NCBI GenBank assembly: GCA_002365025.1
Contig: DEYX01000103.1
Span: forward strand, 1-17,012
Length of the DNA: 17,012 bases
From: Hungatella sp. UBA3147
Lineage (GTDB): Bacteria > Bacillota > Clostridia > Lachnospirales > Lachnospiraceae
Reading direction: 5' to 3'
The position numbers were made by a program, and so were the translations under genes. Below are positions 1 to 7,208 of this stretch, in pieces; the stretch's first letter is position 1, and each line of letters opens with the position of its first letter. Under the pieces are notes generated by a model. That model did not search any database. It saw nothing but the letters and a program-made list of their open reading frames with translations, and was not told the DNA's origin.

Positions 1-807
1 AAGGATGCCGATAATGTCATCCACATCCTTTTTGTAAATCGGATAACGGGAATTAAATCCCTCTTTCAGGATGAAATTCACTGCCTCCCGAAGAGTAATC
101 TCGCCGTCCAAAGCGACCAGATTCTTTCGGTGGGTCATAATATCTCCGGCTTCCTTATCATTCAGTTCGAAGATGTTTGTAATCATCTCCGCTTCTCTGG
201 CCTCTAAAACGCCCTGTTCATGGCCCTCGTTCACCATGGACATGATGTCTTCTTCCGTAACGTTCTCATTATCTGATGCCATATCGATTCCAAACAGCTT
301 CAGGACAAAGTAAGCCACCACATTTGCCAGCCAGGTAAAGGGGATAAGGGGTATCATGATGAGGGATACTGCAGGCAGCATACGATAACCCCATTTTTCA
401 GGCTTCTCTGCCGCGCAGCGTTTTGGAATAATGATACCAAAACTGATCAAAAGCACGATCAGTACAACAGAAACTAACAACAGGCTTAAAAGGGATATCC
501 ATTGGCTGGGATAAGCCCCGTCTCTTGTTAAGACGGTCCCAAGCCTTGCTCCCAGCTGCTCTAAAACAAAAGCCCCGGTTACCATACCGATTAAATTTGT
601 AGTGATTTGTATCGTATTTACAAATCTGGTCGGTCTGTTAACTATATGTAACAGCTGACCGGCCTTTTTACTTCCTTCCTCCATCTGATGCTCCAGTTCG
701 CTTGTATTCACGTTTTGGATTGCTGATCCAAACCCATAAAAAATAGCGTCCAATACGATAAAAGCAATAAAAATAATCACGCGTATAAGCGGATTGCCAT
801 CGTCCAT
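1..807 (-). CDS. CNNM/CorC-type (DUF21 + CBS) transporter, partial at the C-terminus
   Basis: This is the first 269 codons of a membrane protein whose 3' end lies beyond the left edge. I translated it from the complement: it starts MDDGNPLIRVIIF and is open to base 1. Hydrophobic segments lie near residues 9-27, 80-95, 135-162 and 175-205, the layout of the DUF21 domain. A helical linker (EEDIMSMVNEGHEQG, then IFELNDKEAGDIMTHR) and the start of a CBS domain (SRYPIYKKDVDDIIGIL) follow. The family exports Mg2+ or divalent ions; older annotations say 'hemolysin'. AAAAGGAG lies 11 bases before the ATG, and the gene has its own promoter. Two usual family motifs are altered: the GEIxPK glutamate reads FGIIIPK, and the first-helix SE(T/M)A motif reads SAIQN. 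Family assignment is firm; ion transport by this member is inferred. Confidence 0.88.
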   Translation of the reverse strand, partial: MDDGNPLIRVIIFIAFIVLDAIFYGFGSAIQNVNTSELEHQMEEGSKKAGQLLHIVNRPTRFVNTIQITTNLIGMVTGAFVLEQLGARLGTVLTRDGAYPSQWISLLSLLLVSVVLIVLLISFGIIIPKRCAAEKPEKWGYRMLPAVSLIMIPLIPFTWLANVVAYFVLKLFGIDMASDNENVTEEDIMSMVNEGHEQGVLEAREAEMITNIFELNDKEAGDIMTHRKNLVALDGEITLREAVNFILKEGFNSRYPIYKKDVDDIIGIL

Positions 808-866
808 TCTAAAAATCTACTCCTTTTGTTATTTATCATTCGTATTTTTTCTCGTAACTATTTAGA

Positions 867-895
867 AATATACCATTTTATCAGCATTCCGTCAA
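867..895 (-). promoter_or_regulatory. SigA-type promoter for the CNNM/CorC gene
   Basis: On the minus strand, TTGACG (890-895) and TATATT (867-872) are separated by exactly 17 bases. They lie in the 95-base gap between mazF and the transporter gene, about 60 bases before its start codon. This suggests the transporter can be transcribed independently of the rex-alr-mazF genes. Confidence 0.65.
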
Positions 896-902
896 TGGTG
901 AA

Positions 903-1250
903 CTATGTATCCAGTTCCAGGCTCACCCTTAATGCACAGTCCACTTCCTGCTGAAGTTCATCGTCGATATGACAAATCTTCTCTTTCAGCCTCTGCTTAT
1001 CAATGGTGCGAAGCTGCTCTAAAAGAATCACCGAATCTTTTATCATATCGCATTTTTTTGTATCCAGCTCCACATGGGTGGGAAGCTTTGCCTTATTCAT
1101 TCTTGATGTAATTGCCGCACAGATCACGGTAGGGCTATGTTTATTGCCTATGTCGTTCTGTATAATAAGAACCGGACGGATCCCGCCCTGCTCAGAGCCT
1201 ACCACCGGCCTTAAATCTGCATAATAAATGTCTCCACGTCTGATAATCAC
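903..1250 (-). CDS. mazF: MazF/NdoA (PemK-family) mRNA interferase
   Basis: The 115-residue protein closely follows Bacillus subtilis NdoA/EndoA: an IIRRGDIYYADL start, VVGSEQGGIRPVLIIQND, the NKHSPTVICAAIT strand, KLPTHVELD and SVILLEQLRTIDK. The RGD arginine and GSEQGG(I)RP loop are the family's RNA-binding and catalytic elements, and the length is normal (NdoA is about 116). I chose the GTG at 1250: GGAG lies 9 bases upstream and the N-terminus then matches the family. A TTG at 1268 is in frame but lacks a ribosome binding site. The enzyme cuts single-stranded mRNA at short specific sites and is normally held inactive by a small antitoxin. In Bacillus the order is alr, antitoxin, ndoA. Here alr precedes it but the 203-base gap cannot hold a typical antitoxin gene, so it may be solitary or controlled from elsewhere. 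Confidence 0.93.
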   Translation of the reverse strand: MIIRRGDIYYADLRPVVGSEQGGIRPVLIIQNDIGNKHSPTVICAAITSRMNKAKLPTHVELDTKKCDMIKDSVILLEQLRTIDKQRLKEKICHIDDELQQEVDCALRVSLELDT

Positions 1251-1453
1251 ACTCTCACACTCCGTCAATTATTTAGGAAGTCCGATTCGCCTAAGCTCAC
1301 CGAACGGCTAATCTGCCAAATCCAGGCTGTATATGACCTTTGCCTTCATAACAAATTATGCCTAAGTCTAGTATTGACCTTCTTTGACTCGAGTATTCAC
1401 TTAAGTTTTTCCGCCGCATACCTTATCATATGTTTTGGACATGGTGTTTGTTA

Positions 1454-2641
1454 TCAGACCTTGCAAAACCCTTCATAACAATCGTTGAAATAATCTTTCG
1501 TACCTATGACCCGGCCGTTTTCAAGGTAAACCCGGGGTACCCGTTTGCCTATGTCACAGACGATTTCATAATGGAAGCCGCCTCCAGCCGCAGCCAGCTC
1601 TTCTACCGTAATCTCTTCGTTTCCCTGCCTGCCGATCAAAACCACCTCTTCCTCTTCCTCTGCGCCCTTTATTCCGGTCACATCTACCATGAACTGGTCC
1701 ATGCAAACACGTCCTAATATCCTGGCACGCTGCCCCCTTATGAGCACTTCCCCTTTGCCGGAAAGATTTCTTGAATACCCGTCGCCATATCCTACGGGAA
1801 TCGTCGCGATCGTCATCTCCCGGTCAGCGGTAAAGGTTCCACCATAGCTTACAGAAGTTCCCGGCTCTATTTTTTTTATGTAAGATATAAAGCTTTTTAA
1901 TTCCATCGCTGGCTGAAGCCTGACCGTTTCCCTGTCAACCTCTCCTGACGGATAAATGCCGTAGATGGATATACCGGCCCGTACTGCATGAAAGTTGGCC
2001 CTCCGTAGATCCAGGATTCCGGCGCTGTTGGAGCAATGAAGGACAGGGATCGTGATCCCCCTGTCAGAAAGCATGGTCACGAACGTTTGGTACTTTTCTA
2101 TCTGTTTATCTGTGGCGCTCTTATCCCTTTCATCTGCCTTTGCAAAATGAGTGAACAACCCTTCCACTTCAATTCCCGGAAGGCCGCAGATTTTCACCGC
2201 TTCCTCTGCTGCCTCCTCTGTGACCGGATATCCGATCCGGCTCATGCCTGTATCCACCACCAGGTGTATCACTGCCTTTTTTCCCGCCTTTTCCGCCAGA
2301 GCAGAAAGACGTTCCGCCCGTTTAATCTGAAATATGGATGAACTGATCCCATATTCCACCAAAAGACTGTATCCTTCATAGGGCACTACGCCAAGGACCA
2401 AAATAGGCTTTTTTATTCCATGTTTTCTTAGAATCACGCCTTCTTCCACGGTGGCAACCGCATATCCCCATACATAAGGATCCATGGCCCAGGCTACCGG
2501 AACCGCACCGTGTCCGTATCCGTCTGATTTTACAACGCCGATTATCCTGGTCCCTTCCTTTAGATTTGCCTTCATGGCCTCCATGTTGTGGCGGATGGCA
2601 TCTAGATCTACTGTTTCATAAACCCTGCTGTATAATTTCAT
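1454..2641 (-). CDS. alr: Alanine racemase (PLP-dependent)
   Basis: A 395-residue fold-type III PLP enzyme that interconverts L- and D-alanine for peptidoglycan. The PLP lysine is Lys38 in VVKSDGYGHG (usually VVKANAYGHG) and the second catalytic base is Tyr266 in SVSYGGTF. Other family landmarks are VDTGMSRIG (129-137), GLFTHFAKAD (161-170), HCSNSAG (202-208), RAGISIYG (221-228), IPVGYGDGYSR (281-291) and RVCMDQFMVDVT (311-322). I chose the ATG at 2641 because GAGGTG lies 8 bases upstream; longer in-frame extensions run back into the nnrED gene. It starts 38 bases after nnrED with no terminator between, so the two are probably co-transcribed. An acidic loop (KGAEEEEEV, 325-333) is slightly unusual but surface-located. 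Confidence 0.96.
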   Translation of the reverse strand: MKLYSRVYETVDLDAIRHNMEAMKANLKEGTRIIGVVKSDGYGHGAVPVAWAMDPYVWGYAVATVEEGVILRKHGIKKPILVLGVVPYEGYSLLVEYGISSSIFQIKRAERLSALAEKAGKKAVIHLVVDTGMSRIGYPVTEEAAEEAVKICGLPGIEVEGLFTHFAKADERDKSATDKQIEKYQTFVTMLSDRGITIPVLHCSNSAGILDLRRANFHAVRAGISIYGIYPSGEVDRETVRLQPAMELKSFISYIKKIEPGTSVSYGGTFTADREMTIATIPVGYGDGYSRNLSGKGEVLIRGQRARILGRVCMDQFMVDVTGIKGAEEEEEVVLIGRQGNEEITVEELAAAGGGFHYEIVCDIGKRVPRVYLENGRVIGTKDYFNDCYEGFCKV

Positions 2642-2679
2642 CACTTTATCACCTCGTTTATCTCTACAGGCATTTGTTC

Positions 2680-4188
2680 TTAACGTATTGAATGTATCTC
2701 TTCCGCCAGTTCCCTGGCAAGAAGGCTGTGATCTCCCTGCTTCTCTTTTACCATGTCTCCGGCACGGCCATGAAGCCATACGCCGTAAGCCGCTGCATCA
2801 GATTCTTCCAGACCCAGAGCCAGAAGCCCGGCTATGATCCCGGTCAGCACATCTCCAGACCCTGCTTTAGCCATAGAGCTATTGCCGCTTCCATTGACAT
2901 AGGTTCTCTGATCCTTTAAGGCCCCAATCGTCACCGCGTCCTTTAACACACAGGTGATACCGAACCGGTCCGCATATTCTCTGGCAGTGGTGATCAGCTG
3001 CTTTTGTATGGTTTCCACAGCGCTTCCCGTAAGCCTCGCCATTTCTCCCAAATGAGGAGTCACAATGATGTTTTCCGTGAAATAGCTGGTCAGCTCCGGG
3101 TTTGTAGCAATGGTGCCAAGCCCATCTGCATCCAGAACAATGGGAACATAGGCATTGGCAAGGACCTCTTCCACCAGATTCCTTACATAGGCTTCCTGCC
3201 CAAGTCCCGGCCCCAGAACAATGGCGGTGGCCCACTCACACTGCTTTACCAAAAGCTTTTTAAATCCTTCCGTCCCTGCTTCTGCCTCCCCGGCTTCATA
3301 GGTGGTAATGATGGCTTCCGGAAGTCCGGTTTGAAGGATGGTCCGGTTTTCTTCCACTGTGAAAATTTTCACCAGACCTGCTCCTGTCCGGTAAGCGGCA
3401 AGGGCGCTTAAATAGGCAGCTCCGCTCATATTTTTAGATCCGGCCACCACAAGAACCTTTCCAAAGCTCCCTTTATTGGAATAAGCCGGGCGCTTTGGAA
3501 GCATTTTCTCATCTTCCGGATCCAGAGTAAAATACTCTGTCTTAAGGCGGTCTAAGCTCTCCTCCGGAAAACCGATGTCAGCTACAAGGACCTTTCCGCT
3601 GTATTCCTTTCCGGGATAAAGCATGGTTCCCAGCTTTTCATAGCCGAATGTGACGGTTATATCTGCCTTTAAAGCAATCCCCATGATCTGGCCCGTATCC
3701 GAATGAATGCCCGAAGGAATATCCACGGCCACCGTAAATTTCGGCCGGCAGCGGAGGATTGTCTCCAGGATCTCCCGGTATCTGCCAAGAATCTCCCGGT
3801 CCAGCCCCACGCCGAAGAGTGCGTCAATGAGAATATCGCAGGTACCTGGTATGAGATCAGAAAATCCAGCAAGATTGACCCCTGTACGTTCCGCGATGGA
3901 AACCTGAGTCAGATATTCACTGCTTCCCTTGTCTCTTCCGGCAGCCAGTAAGGCAAAAACCTTATATCCTTTCAAATGCAGCATTCTGGCAGCCGCGACC
4001 CCATCCGCTCCATTATTGCCGTTTCCGCATAAAATCCATATCCGGTCCGTTTTCTGCCCATGCTTCATCACTTCTTCTGTAACCGCCAGGGATGCCCGTT
4101 CCATAAGCACCAGAGAGGGAATTCCTATATTCTCTATGGTGTAGCGGTCCACCTGCTTCATCTGTCCTCCTGTAACCAGATATCTCAT
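2680..4188 (-). CDS. nnr: Bifunctional NAD(P)H-hydrate epimerase / ADP-dependent NAD(P)H-hydrate dehydratase
   Basis: A 502-residue fusion that repairs hydrated NAD(P)H (NAD(P)HX). The N-terminal YjeF_N epimerase domain (about 1-215) carries GNGNNGADG at 55-63 (commonly GNGNNGGDG), DALFGVGLDR and AVDIPSGIHSDTG. The C-terminal ribokinase-like dehydratase domain (about 225-500) carries KGSFGKVLVVAGSKNMSGAA, VLGPGLG (324-330), VLDADGL, VTPHLGEMARL, and the nucleotide/catalytic motif AGSGDVLTGIIAGLLALG with Asp446. The ATG at 4188 gives the usual MRYLVTGGQM start, with GGTGGGAG close upstream (4 bases). An internal ATG at 4161 also has AGGAGG 4 bases upstream but would cut the conserved N-terminus. 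It lies between rex and alr, 105 bases after rex with an intervening terminator. Adjacency to an NADH-sensing repressor fits a redox-cofactor role. Confidence 0.95.
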   Translation of the reverse strand: MRYLVTGGQMKQVDRYTIENIGIPSLVLMERASLAVTEEVMKHGQKTDRIWILCGNGNNGADGVAAARMLHLKGYKVFALLAAGRDKGSSEYLTQVSIAERTGVNLAGFSDLIPGTCDILIDALFGVGLDREILGRYREILETILRCRPKFTVAVDIPSGIHSDTGQIMGIALKADITVTFGYEKLGTMLYPGKEYSGKVLVADIGFPEESLDRLKTEYFTLDPEDEKMLPKRPAYSNKGSFGKVLVVAGSKNMSGAAYLSALAAYRTGAGLVKIFTVEENRTILQTGLPEAIITTYEAGEAEAGTEGFKKLLVKQCEWATAIVLGPGLGQEAYVRNLVEEVLANAYVPIVLDADGLGTIATNPELTSYFTENIIVTPHLGEMARLTGSAVETIQKQLITTAREYADRFGITCVLKDAVTIGALKDQRTYVNGSGNSSMAKAGSGDVLTGIIAGLLALGLEESDAAAYGVWLHGRAGDMVKEKQGDHSLLARELAEEIHSIR

Positions 4189-4243
4189 ATATCTCCCACC
4201 TTTCCGCTTTCCTGCCCGCGCTTTTGGGGCATAAAGGTCTATA

Positions 4244-4289
4244 GAAAAACTACCGGCAGCGAAGAGACTTCCCTTCACCTGCCGGCAGG
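4244..4289 (-). terminator. Rho-independent terminator between rex and nnrED
   Basis: On the minus strand CTGCCGGCAG (4279-4288) pairs with CTGCCGGTAG (4250-4259) with one G-U pair. Inner GAAG/CTTC pairing extends the stem, and TTTTTC follows directly. It begins 5 bases after the rex stop codon, so much rex transcription should end here. Confidence 0.75.
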
Positions 4290-4293
4290 CATG

Positions 4294-4965
4294 TTACTCC
4301 ATTATTTCTGATTGTCTGTTTCTTTCTTCCTCGCTGTCCTGTATACTGCATACCCGGTAGGATAACCGCATCAGGCTTTCCGATAGATGGACATTCTCAA
4401 CAACCACATCATCCGGCACGCTTAGATCCGTATGGGCAAAATTCCAGATCGCCTTGATTCCTGCCTTCACAAGGCGGTCTGCAATCTCCGGCGCCTTTGT
4501 CTTTGGAATGGTCAGAGCTGCGATCTGGACATCATTATCTTTTACGAACTGCTCCAGATCATCTACGCTGCGGATCTCTATCCCGCGGACCACAAGACCG
4601 ATCAGACGCGGATTGATATCAAACATTCCTTTAATAAGGAAGCCCCGCTTTTCAAAGTTTGCATAATTGGCAATTGCCTGTCCTAAATTTCCAGCGCCTA
4701 TGATAATGATATTATGCTGCCTGTCTATTCCCAATATCTTCCCGATCTCTGCATATAAATACTTTACATTATAACCATAGCCCTGCTGGCCGAATCCGCC
4801 GAAATTATTCAAATCCTGGCGGATCTGAGAAGCGGTCACTTTCATTCGTACACTTAAATCATTGGAGGAAATACGTTCCACTCCATCTTCTAGTAATTCG
4901 CCCAGATACCGGTAATATCTCGGAAGCCTGGTAATCACTGCTTTGGAAATTTCTTTCTCTGACAC
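4294..4965 (-). CDS. rex: Redox-sensing transcriptional repressor Rex
   Basis: A 223-residue Rex homologue. The N-terminal winged helix (about 1-80) includes RLPRYYRYL and VTASQIRQDLNNFGGFGQQGYGY, the characteristic Rex recognition region. A Rossmann domain follows with IIIIGAGNLGQAIANY (GxGxxG at 90-95) and Asp116 ending the second strand (FDIN), as expected for NADH binding. The C-terminal part has WNFAHTDL and the final domain-swapped helix. Rex represses fermentation and NADH-oxidising genes when NADH/NAD+ is low and releases DNA when NADH rises. The start is GTG at 4965 with AAGGTG about 6 bases upstream. The tail SIQDSEEERNRQSEIME makes it slightly longer than the usual 205-215. It is expressed from a perfect-consensus promoter, divergent from the ABC-F gene. 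I see no classical Rex operator (TTGTgaa...ttcACAA type) in its promoter, so autoregulation is not supported by sequence. Confidence 0.97.
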   Translation of the reverse strand: MSEKEISKAVITRLPRYYRYLGELLEDGVERISSNDLSVRMKVTASQIRQDLNNFGGFGQQGYGYNVKYLYAEIGKILGIDRQHNIIIIGAGNLGQAIANYANFEKRGFLIKGMFDINPRLIGLVVRGIEIRSVDDLEQFVKDNDVQIAALTIPKTKAPEIADRLVKAGIKAIWNFAHTDLSVPDDVVVENVHLSESLMRLSYRVCSIQDSEEERNRQSEIME

Positions 4966-5000
4966 TTCTTCACCTTCTTTAACTTAATCTAACTAACATT

Positions 5001-5029
5001 ATTATAACTGCGTGACAAAATAATGTCAA
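5001..5029 (-). promoter_or_regulatory. Perfect-consensus SigA promoter of rex, with overlapping dyad
   Basis: Minus strand: TTGACA (5024-5029), 17-base spacer, TATAAT (5001-5006), about 36 bases before the GTG start. A dyad TGACA-N6-TGTCA (5013-5028) overlaps the -35 box and could be an operator. It differs from the known Rex box in arm sequence and orientation. Confidence 0.85.
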
Positions 5030-5050
5030 ACGGGTTTTATCATTGTATCC

Positions 5051-5079
5051 TTGAAAAAAGGAAGGACCTATATTATACT
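5051..5079 (+). promoter_or_regulatory. SigA-type promoter for the ABC-F gene
   Basis: Plus strand: TTGAAA (5051-5056), 17-base spacer, TATACT (5074-5079). It is back-to-back with the rex promoter; the two -35 boxes are 21 bases apart. It implies an untranslated leader of about 130 bases before the ABC-F start codon. Confidence 0.7.
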
Positions 5080-5130
5080 ATTTCTATTGCCTTACATTTA
5101 TACAGGAAGAAAATACCCTTCGGATATACT

Positions 5131-5210
5131 TATATGCCCTAAATCAGGCAGGAAAGAGGAAATACCCCGGGTATGCCTTTATGCCATAAAACAGGCAGGA
5201 AAGAGGAAAT
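5131..5210 (+). repeat. Tandem duplication in the ABC-F leader with mini-ORFs and dyads
   Basis: Bases 5131-5163 and 5178-5210 match at 30 of 33 positions, offset by 47 bases. Each copy holds ATG-CCN-TAA (5134-5142 and 5181-5189), the dyad TGCC-N8-GGCA (5135-5150 and 5182-5197) and GGAAAGAGGAAAT. The second GGAAAGAGG also serves as the ribosome binding site of the ABC-F gene. The role could be attenuation of translation, or a pair of protein-binding sites. Confidence 0.75.
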
Positions 5211-5215
5211 GAAAC

Positions 5216-7129
5216 ATGATTTTATCATGCAATAATATAAGCAAAGCATTTGGAAGCAATCAAGTGATCAAGCATGCTTCCTTCCATATAGAGGACCATG
5301 AAAAAGCCGCCATTGTAGGAATTAACGGCGCCGGAAAATCCACACTGTTAAAAATCATCATCGGAGAGCTTCCCCCCGATGAAGGAGTTGTGGTTGTTTC
5401 CAAGGGGAAATCCATCGGCTATCTGTCGCAGCACCAGGATTTGTCCGGTGAGCGGACCGTTTATGAAGAAGTCCTGGAGACCAAGCGGCCTGTCATGGAA
5501 ATGGAAGCAAAGATCCGTCAGCTGGAAGTGGATATGAAGCACGCCACAGGCGAGGAGCTGGAAGCCATGCTTACCACCTACAGCAGGCTCAACCACGAAT
5601 TTGAGCTGATAAACGGATATGCCTATCAAAGCGAAGTAACAGGAGTACTAAAAGGACTTGGCTTTACGGAAGAAGAATTCCATAAACCTGTCATGTCATT
5701 ATCCGGCGGCCAGAAGACCCGGGTATCCTTAGGCCGGCTCCTTCTCACCAAGCCAGATATCATCCTGCTTGACGAGCCTACCAACCACTTAGATATGGAA
5801 TCCATTGCATGGCTGGAAGGATATTTGATCAATTATGACGGCAGTGTTATCATCGTTGCCCATGACCGCTATTTCCTTGACCGGGTAGTCACGAAAATTA
5901 TGGAACTGGATAACGGCCTTATGACCGTATATCAGGGAAATTACACCGATTACAGCGGAAAGCGGGCCATGATCCGGGAAGCCCAGATGAAAGCATATTT
6001 AAACCAGCAGCAGGAAATTAAGCATCAGGAAGAGGTCATTGCCAAATTAAAATCTTTTAACCGGGAAAAATCCATCAAGCGGGCGGAAAGCCGGGAAAAG
6101 ATGCTGGATAAAATCGAAGTTCTGGAAAAACCAATGGAAATAAATGATGAGATGCGGATCCGTCTGGAACCCAATATCATCAGTGGAAATGATGTGCTCA
6201 CGGTCCGCAGGCTGGGGAAAGCCTTCCATCAGAACCGACTCTTTGAAAATGTAAATTTCGAAATCAAACGAGGAGAACGGGTAGCGATCATCGGCGGCAA
6301 CGGAACCGGAAAAACCACCATCCTTAAAATGTTAAACGGTATTTTAGAACCGGATGAAGGAGAAATCTCCTTAGGCTCCAAGGTACATATCGGGTATTAT
6401 GACCAGGAGCATCAGGTTTTGAATATGGAAAAGAATCTATTTGATGAACTGCAGGACACCTACCCTTCCATGAACAATACCCAGATCCGTAACATCCTGG
6501 CCGCTTTTTTATTTACCGGAGACGATGTATTCAAGCGGGTAAAAGACTTAAGCGGCGGCGAACGTGGCCGGGTATCCCTGGCAAAGCTGATGCTTTCTGA
6601 AGCTAACTTCCTCATACTGGATGAGCCTACCAACCATTTGGATATTACCTCCAAAGAAATCCTTGAGGATGCCCTGGTCAACTATACGGGAACCATTCTC
6701 TACGTGTCCCATGACCGTTATTTCATTAACAAAACAGCAACCAGAATCCTGGATTTAACCAATCAAACTCTGATCAATTACATCGGCAATTATGATTACT
6801 ATCTGGAAAAGAAAGAGATCATGACCAGCTTGTATACAGCCCCTCTTTCCGCAAAGGCTGCAGCCCCGGAGGAGATTACCGAGACCAAGCTGGACTGGAA
6901 GGCACAAAAGGAAGAGCAGGCCCGTCTTCGTAAACGCCAGAATGAATTAAAGAAAACAGAGGATGAGATCCACAAATTAGAAACCAGAGACGGAGAGATT
7001 GATGAATTGCTTGGTAAGGAAGAGATTTTTACTGATGTCTCAAAGTTAGTGGAGCTTAATAACGAAAAGGAAACGATCCGGCTGCGGCTGGAAGAGCTGT
7101 ATGAGCTGTGGGAAGACCTGGCCGAATAA
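5216..7129 (+). CDS. ABC-F family ATPase (translation factor / possible antibiotic-resistance type)
   Basis: A 637-residue soluble protein with two ABC domains and no membrane segments. Domain 1 has Walker A GINGAGKS (35-42), signature LSGGQ (162-166) and Walker B IILLDEPTNHLD with Glu187. Domain 2 has GGNGTGKT (360-367), LSGGE (445-449) and LILDEPTNHLD with Glu470. The linker (about 240-310, ending EVLEKP) is the helical arm that ABC-F proteins place next to the ribosomal P-site tRNA. Residues about 558-637 form a charged coiled coil as in YdiF/Uup types. Length matches B. subtilis YdiF-like housekeeping members, so a general translation role is more likely than target-protection resistance, though sequence alone cannot separate them. 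The start ATG follows GGAAAGAGG after a 130-base leader with a duplicated element, which hints at attenuation control. A terminator follows. Confidence 0.94.
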   Translation: MILSCNNISKAFGSNQVIKHASFHIEDHEKAAIVGINGAGKSTLLKIIIGELPPDEGVVVVSKGKSIGYLSQHQDLSGERTVYEEVLETKRPVMEMEAKIRQLEVDMKHATGEELEAMLTTYSRLNHEFELINGYAYQSEVTGVLKGLGFTEEEFHKPVMSLSGGQKTRVSLGRLLLTKPDIILLDEPTNHLDMESIAWLEGYLINYDGSVIIVAHDRYFLDRVVTKIMELDNGLMTVYQGNYTDYSGKRAMIREAQMKAYLNQQQEIKHQEEVIAKLKSFNREKSIKRAESREKMLDKIEVLEKPMEINDEMRIRLEPNIISGNDVLTVRRLGKAFHQNRLFENVNFEIKRGERVAIIGGNGTGKTTILKMLNGILEPDEGEISLGSKVHIGYYDQEHQVLNMEKNLFDELQDTYPSMNNTQIRNILAAFLFTGDDVFKRVKDLSGGERGRVSLAKLMLSEANFLILDEPTNHLDITSKEILEDALVNYTGTILYVSHDRYFINKTATRILDLTNQTLINYIGNYDYYLEKKEIMTSLYTAPLSAKAAAPEEITETKLDWKAQKEEQARLRKRQNELKKTEDEIHKLETRDGEIDELLGKEEIFTDVSKLVELNNEKETIRLRLEELYELWEDLAE

Positions 7130-7139
7130 AGAATTAGAG

Positions 7140-7171
7140 AAGGCTGTCCTTTGTAAAAAGGGCGGCCTTTT
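7140..7171 (+). terminator. Rho-independent terminator after the ABC-F gene, possibly bidirectional
   Basis: AAGGCTGTCCTTT (7140-7152) pairs over 13 bases (two G-U) with AAAGGGCGGCCTT (7157-7169) across a 4-base loop, followed by TTTTCTGCATTTTC. It starts 10 bases after the stop codon. It sits between convergent genes and may also stop minus-strand transcripts from the mgtC side. Confidence 0.75.
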
Positions 7172-7208
7172 CTGCATTTTCTGGCAGCCAGTCCGGCACG
7201 GTGCACGT

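Noticed and set aside
903..1268. TTG start for mazF at 1268
   Set aside because: No ribosome binding site precedes it; GTG at 1250 has GGAG 9 bases upstream and gives the family-like N-terminus and length.
1297..1419. 40-codon minus-strand frame between alr and mazF as a candidate antitoxin
   Set aside because: The only SD-like bases sit one base from the ATG, and the sequence (MRRKNLSEYSSQRRSIL...) shows no MazE or RHH pattern. Kept only as context for the missing-antitoxin finding.
2642..2779. 46-residue N-terminal extension of alr
   Set aside because: It overlaps the end of the nnrED gene and lacks family similarity; the ATG at 2641 has a good ribosome binding site.
4189..4278. 30-residue N-terminal extension of the nnrED protein
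   Set aside because: It would start inside the rex terminator hairpin, and the conserved family N-terminus begins at 4188.
5013..5028. Dyad in the rex promoter as a Rex autoregulatory site
   Set aside because: TGACA-N6-TGTCA does not match the TTGTg...cACAA type Rex operator in arms or orientation.
5173..5235. 20-codon plus-strand frame overlapping the ABC-F start
   Set aside because: The nearest Shine-Dalgarno-like sequence is about 13 bases away, too far; the Met-Pro-stop units of the repeat are the more regular signal.
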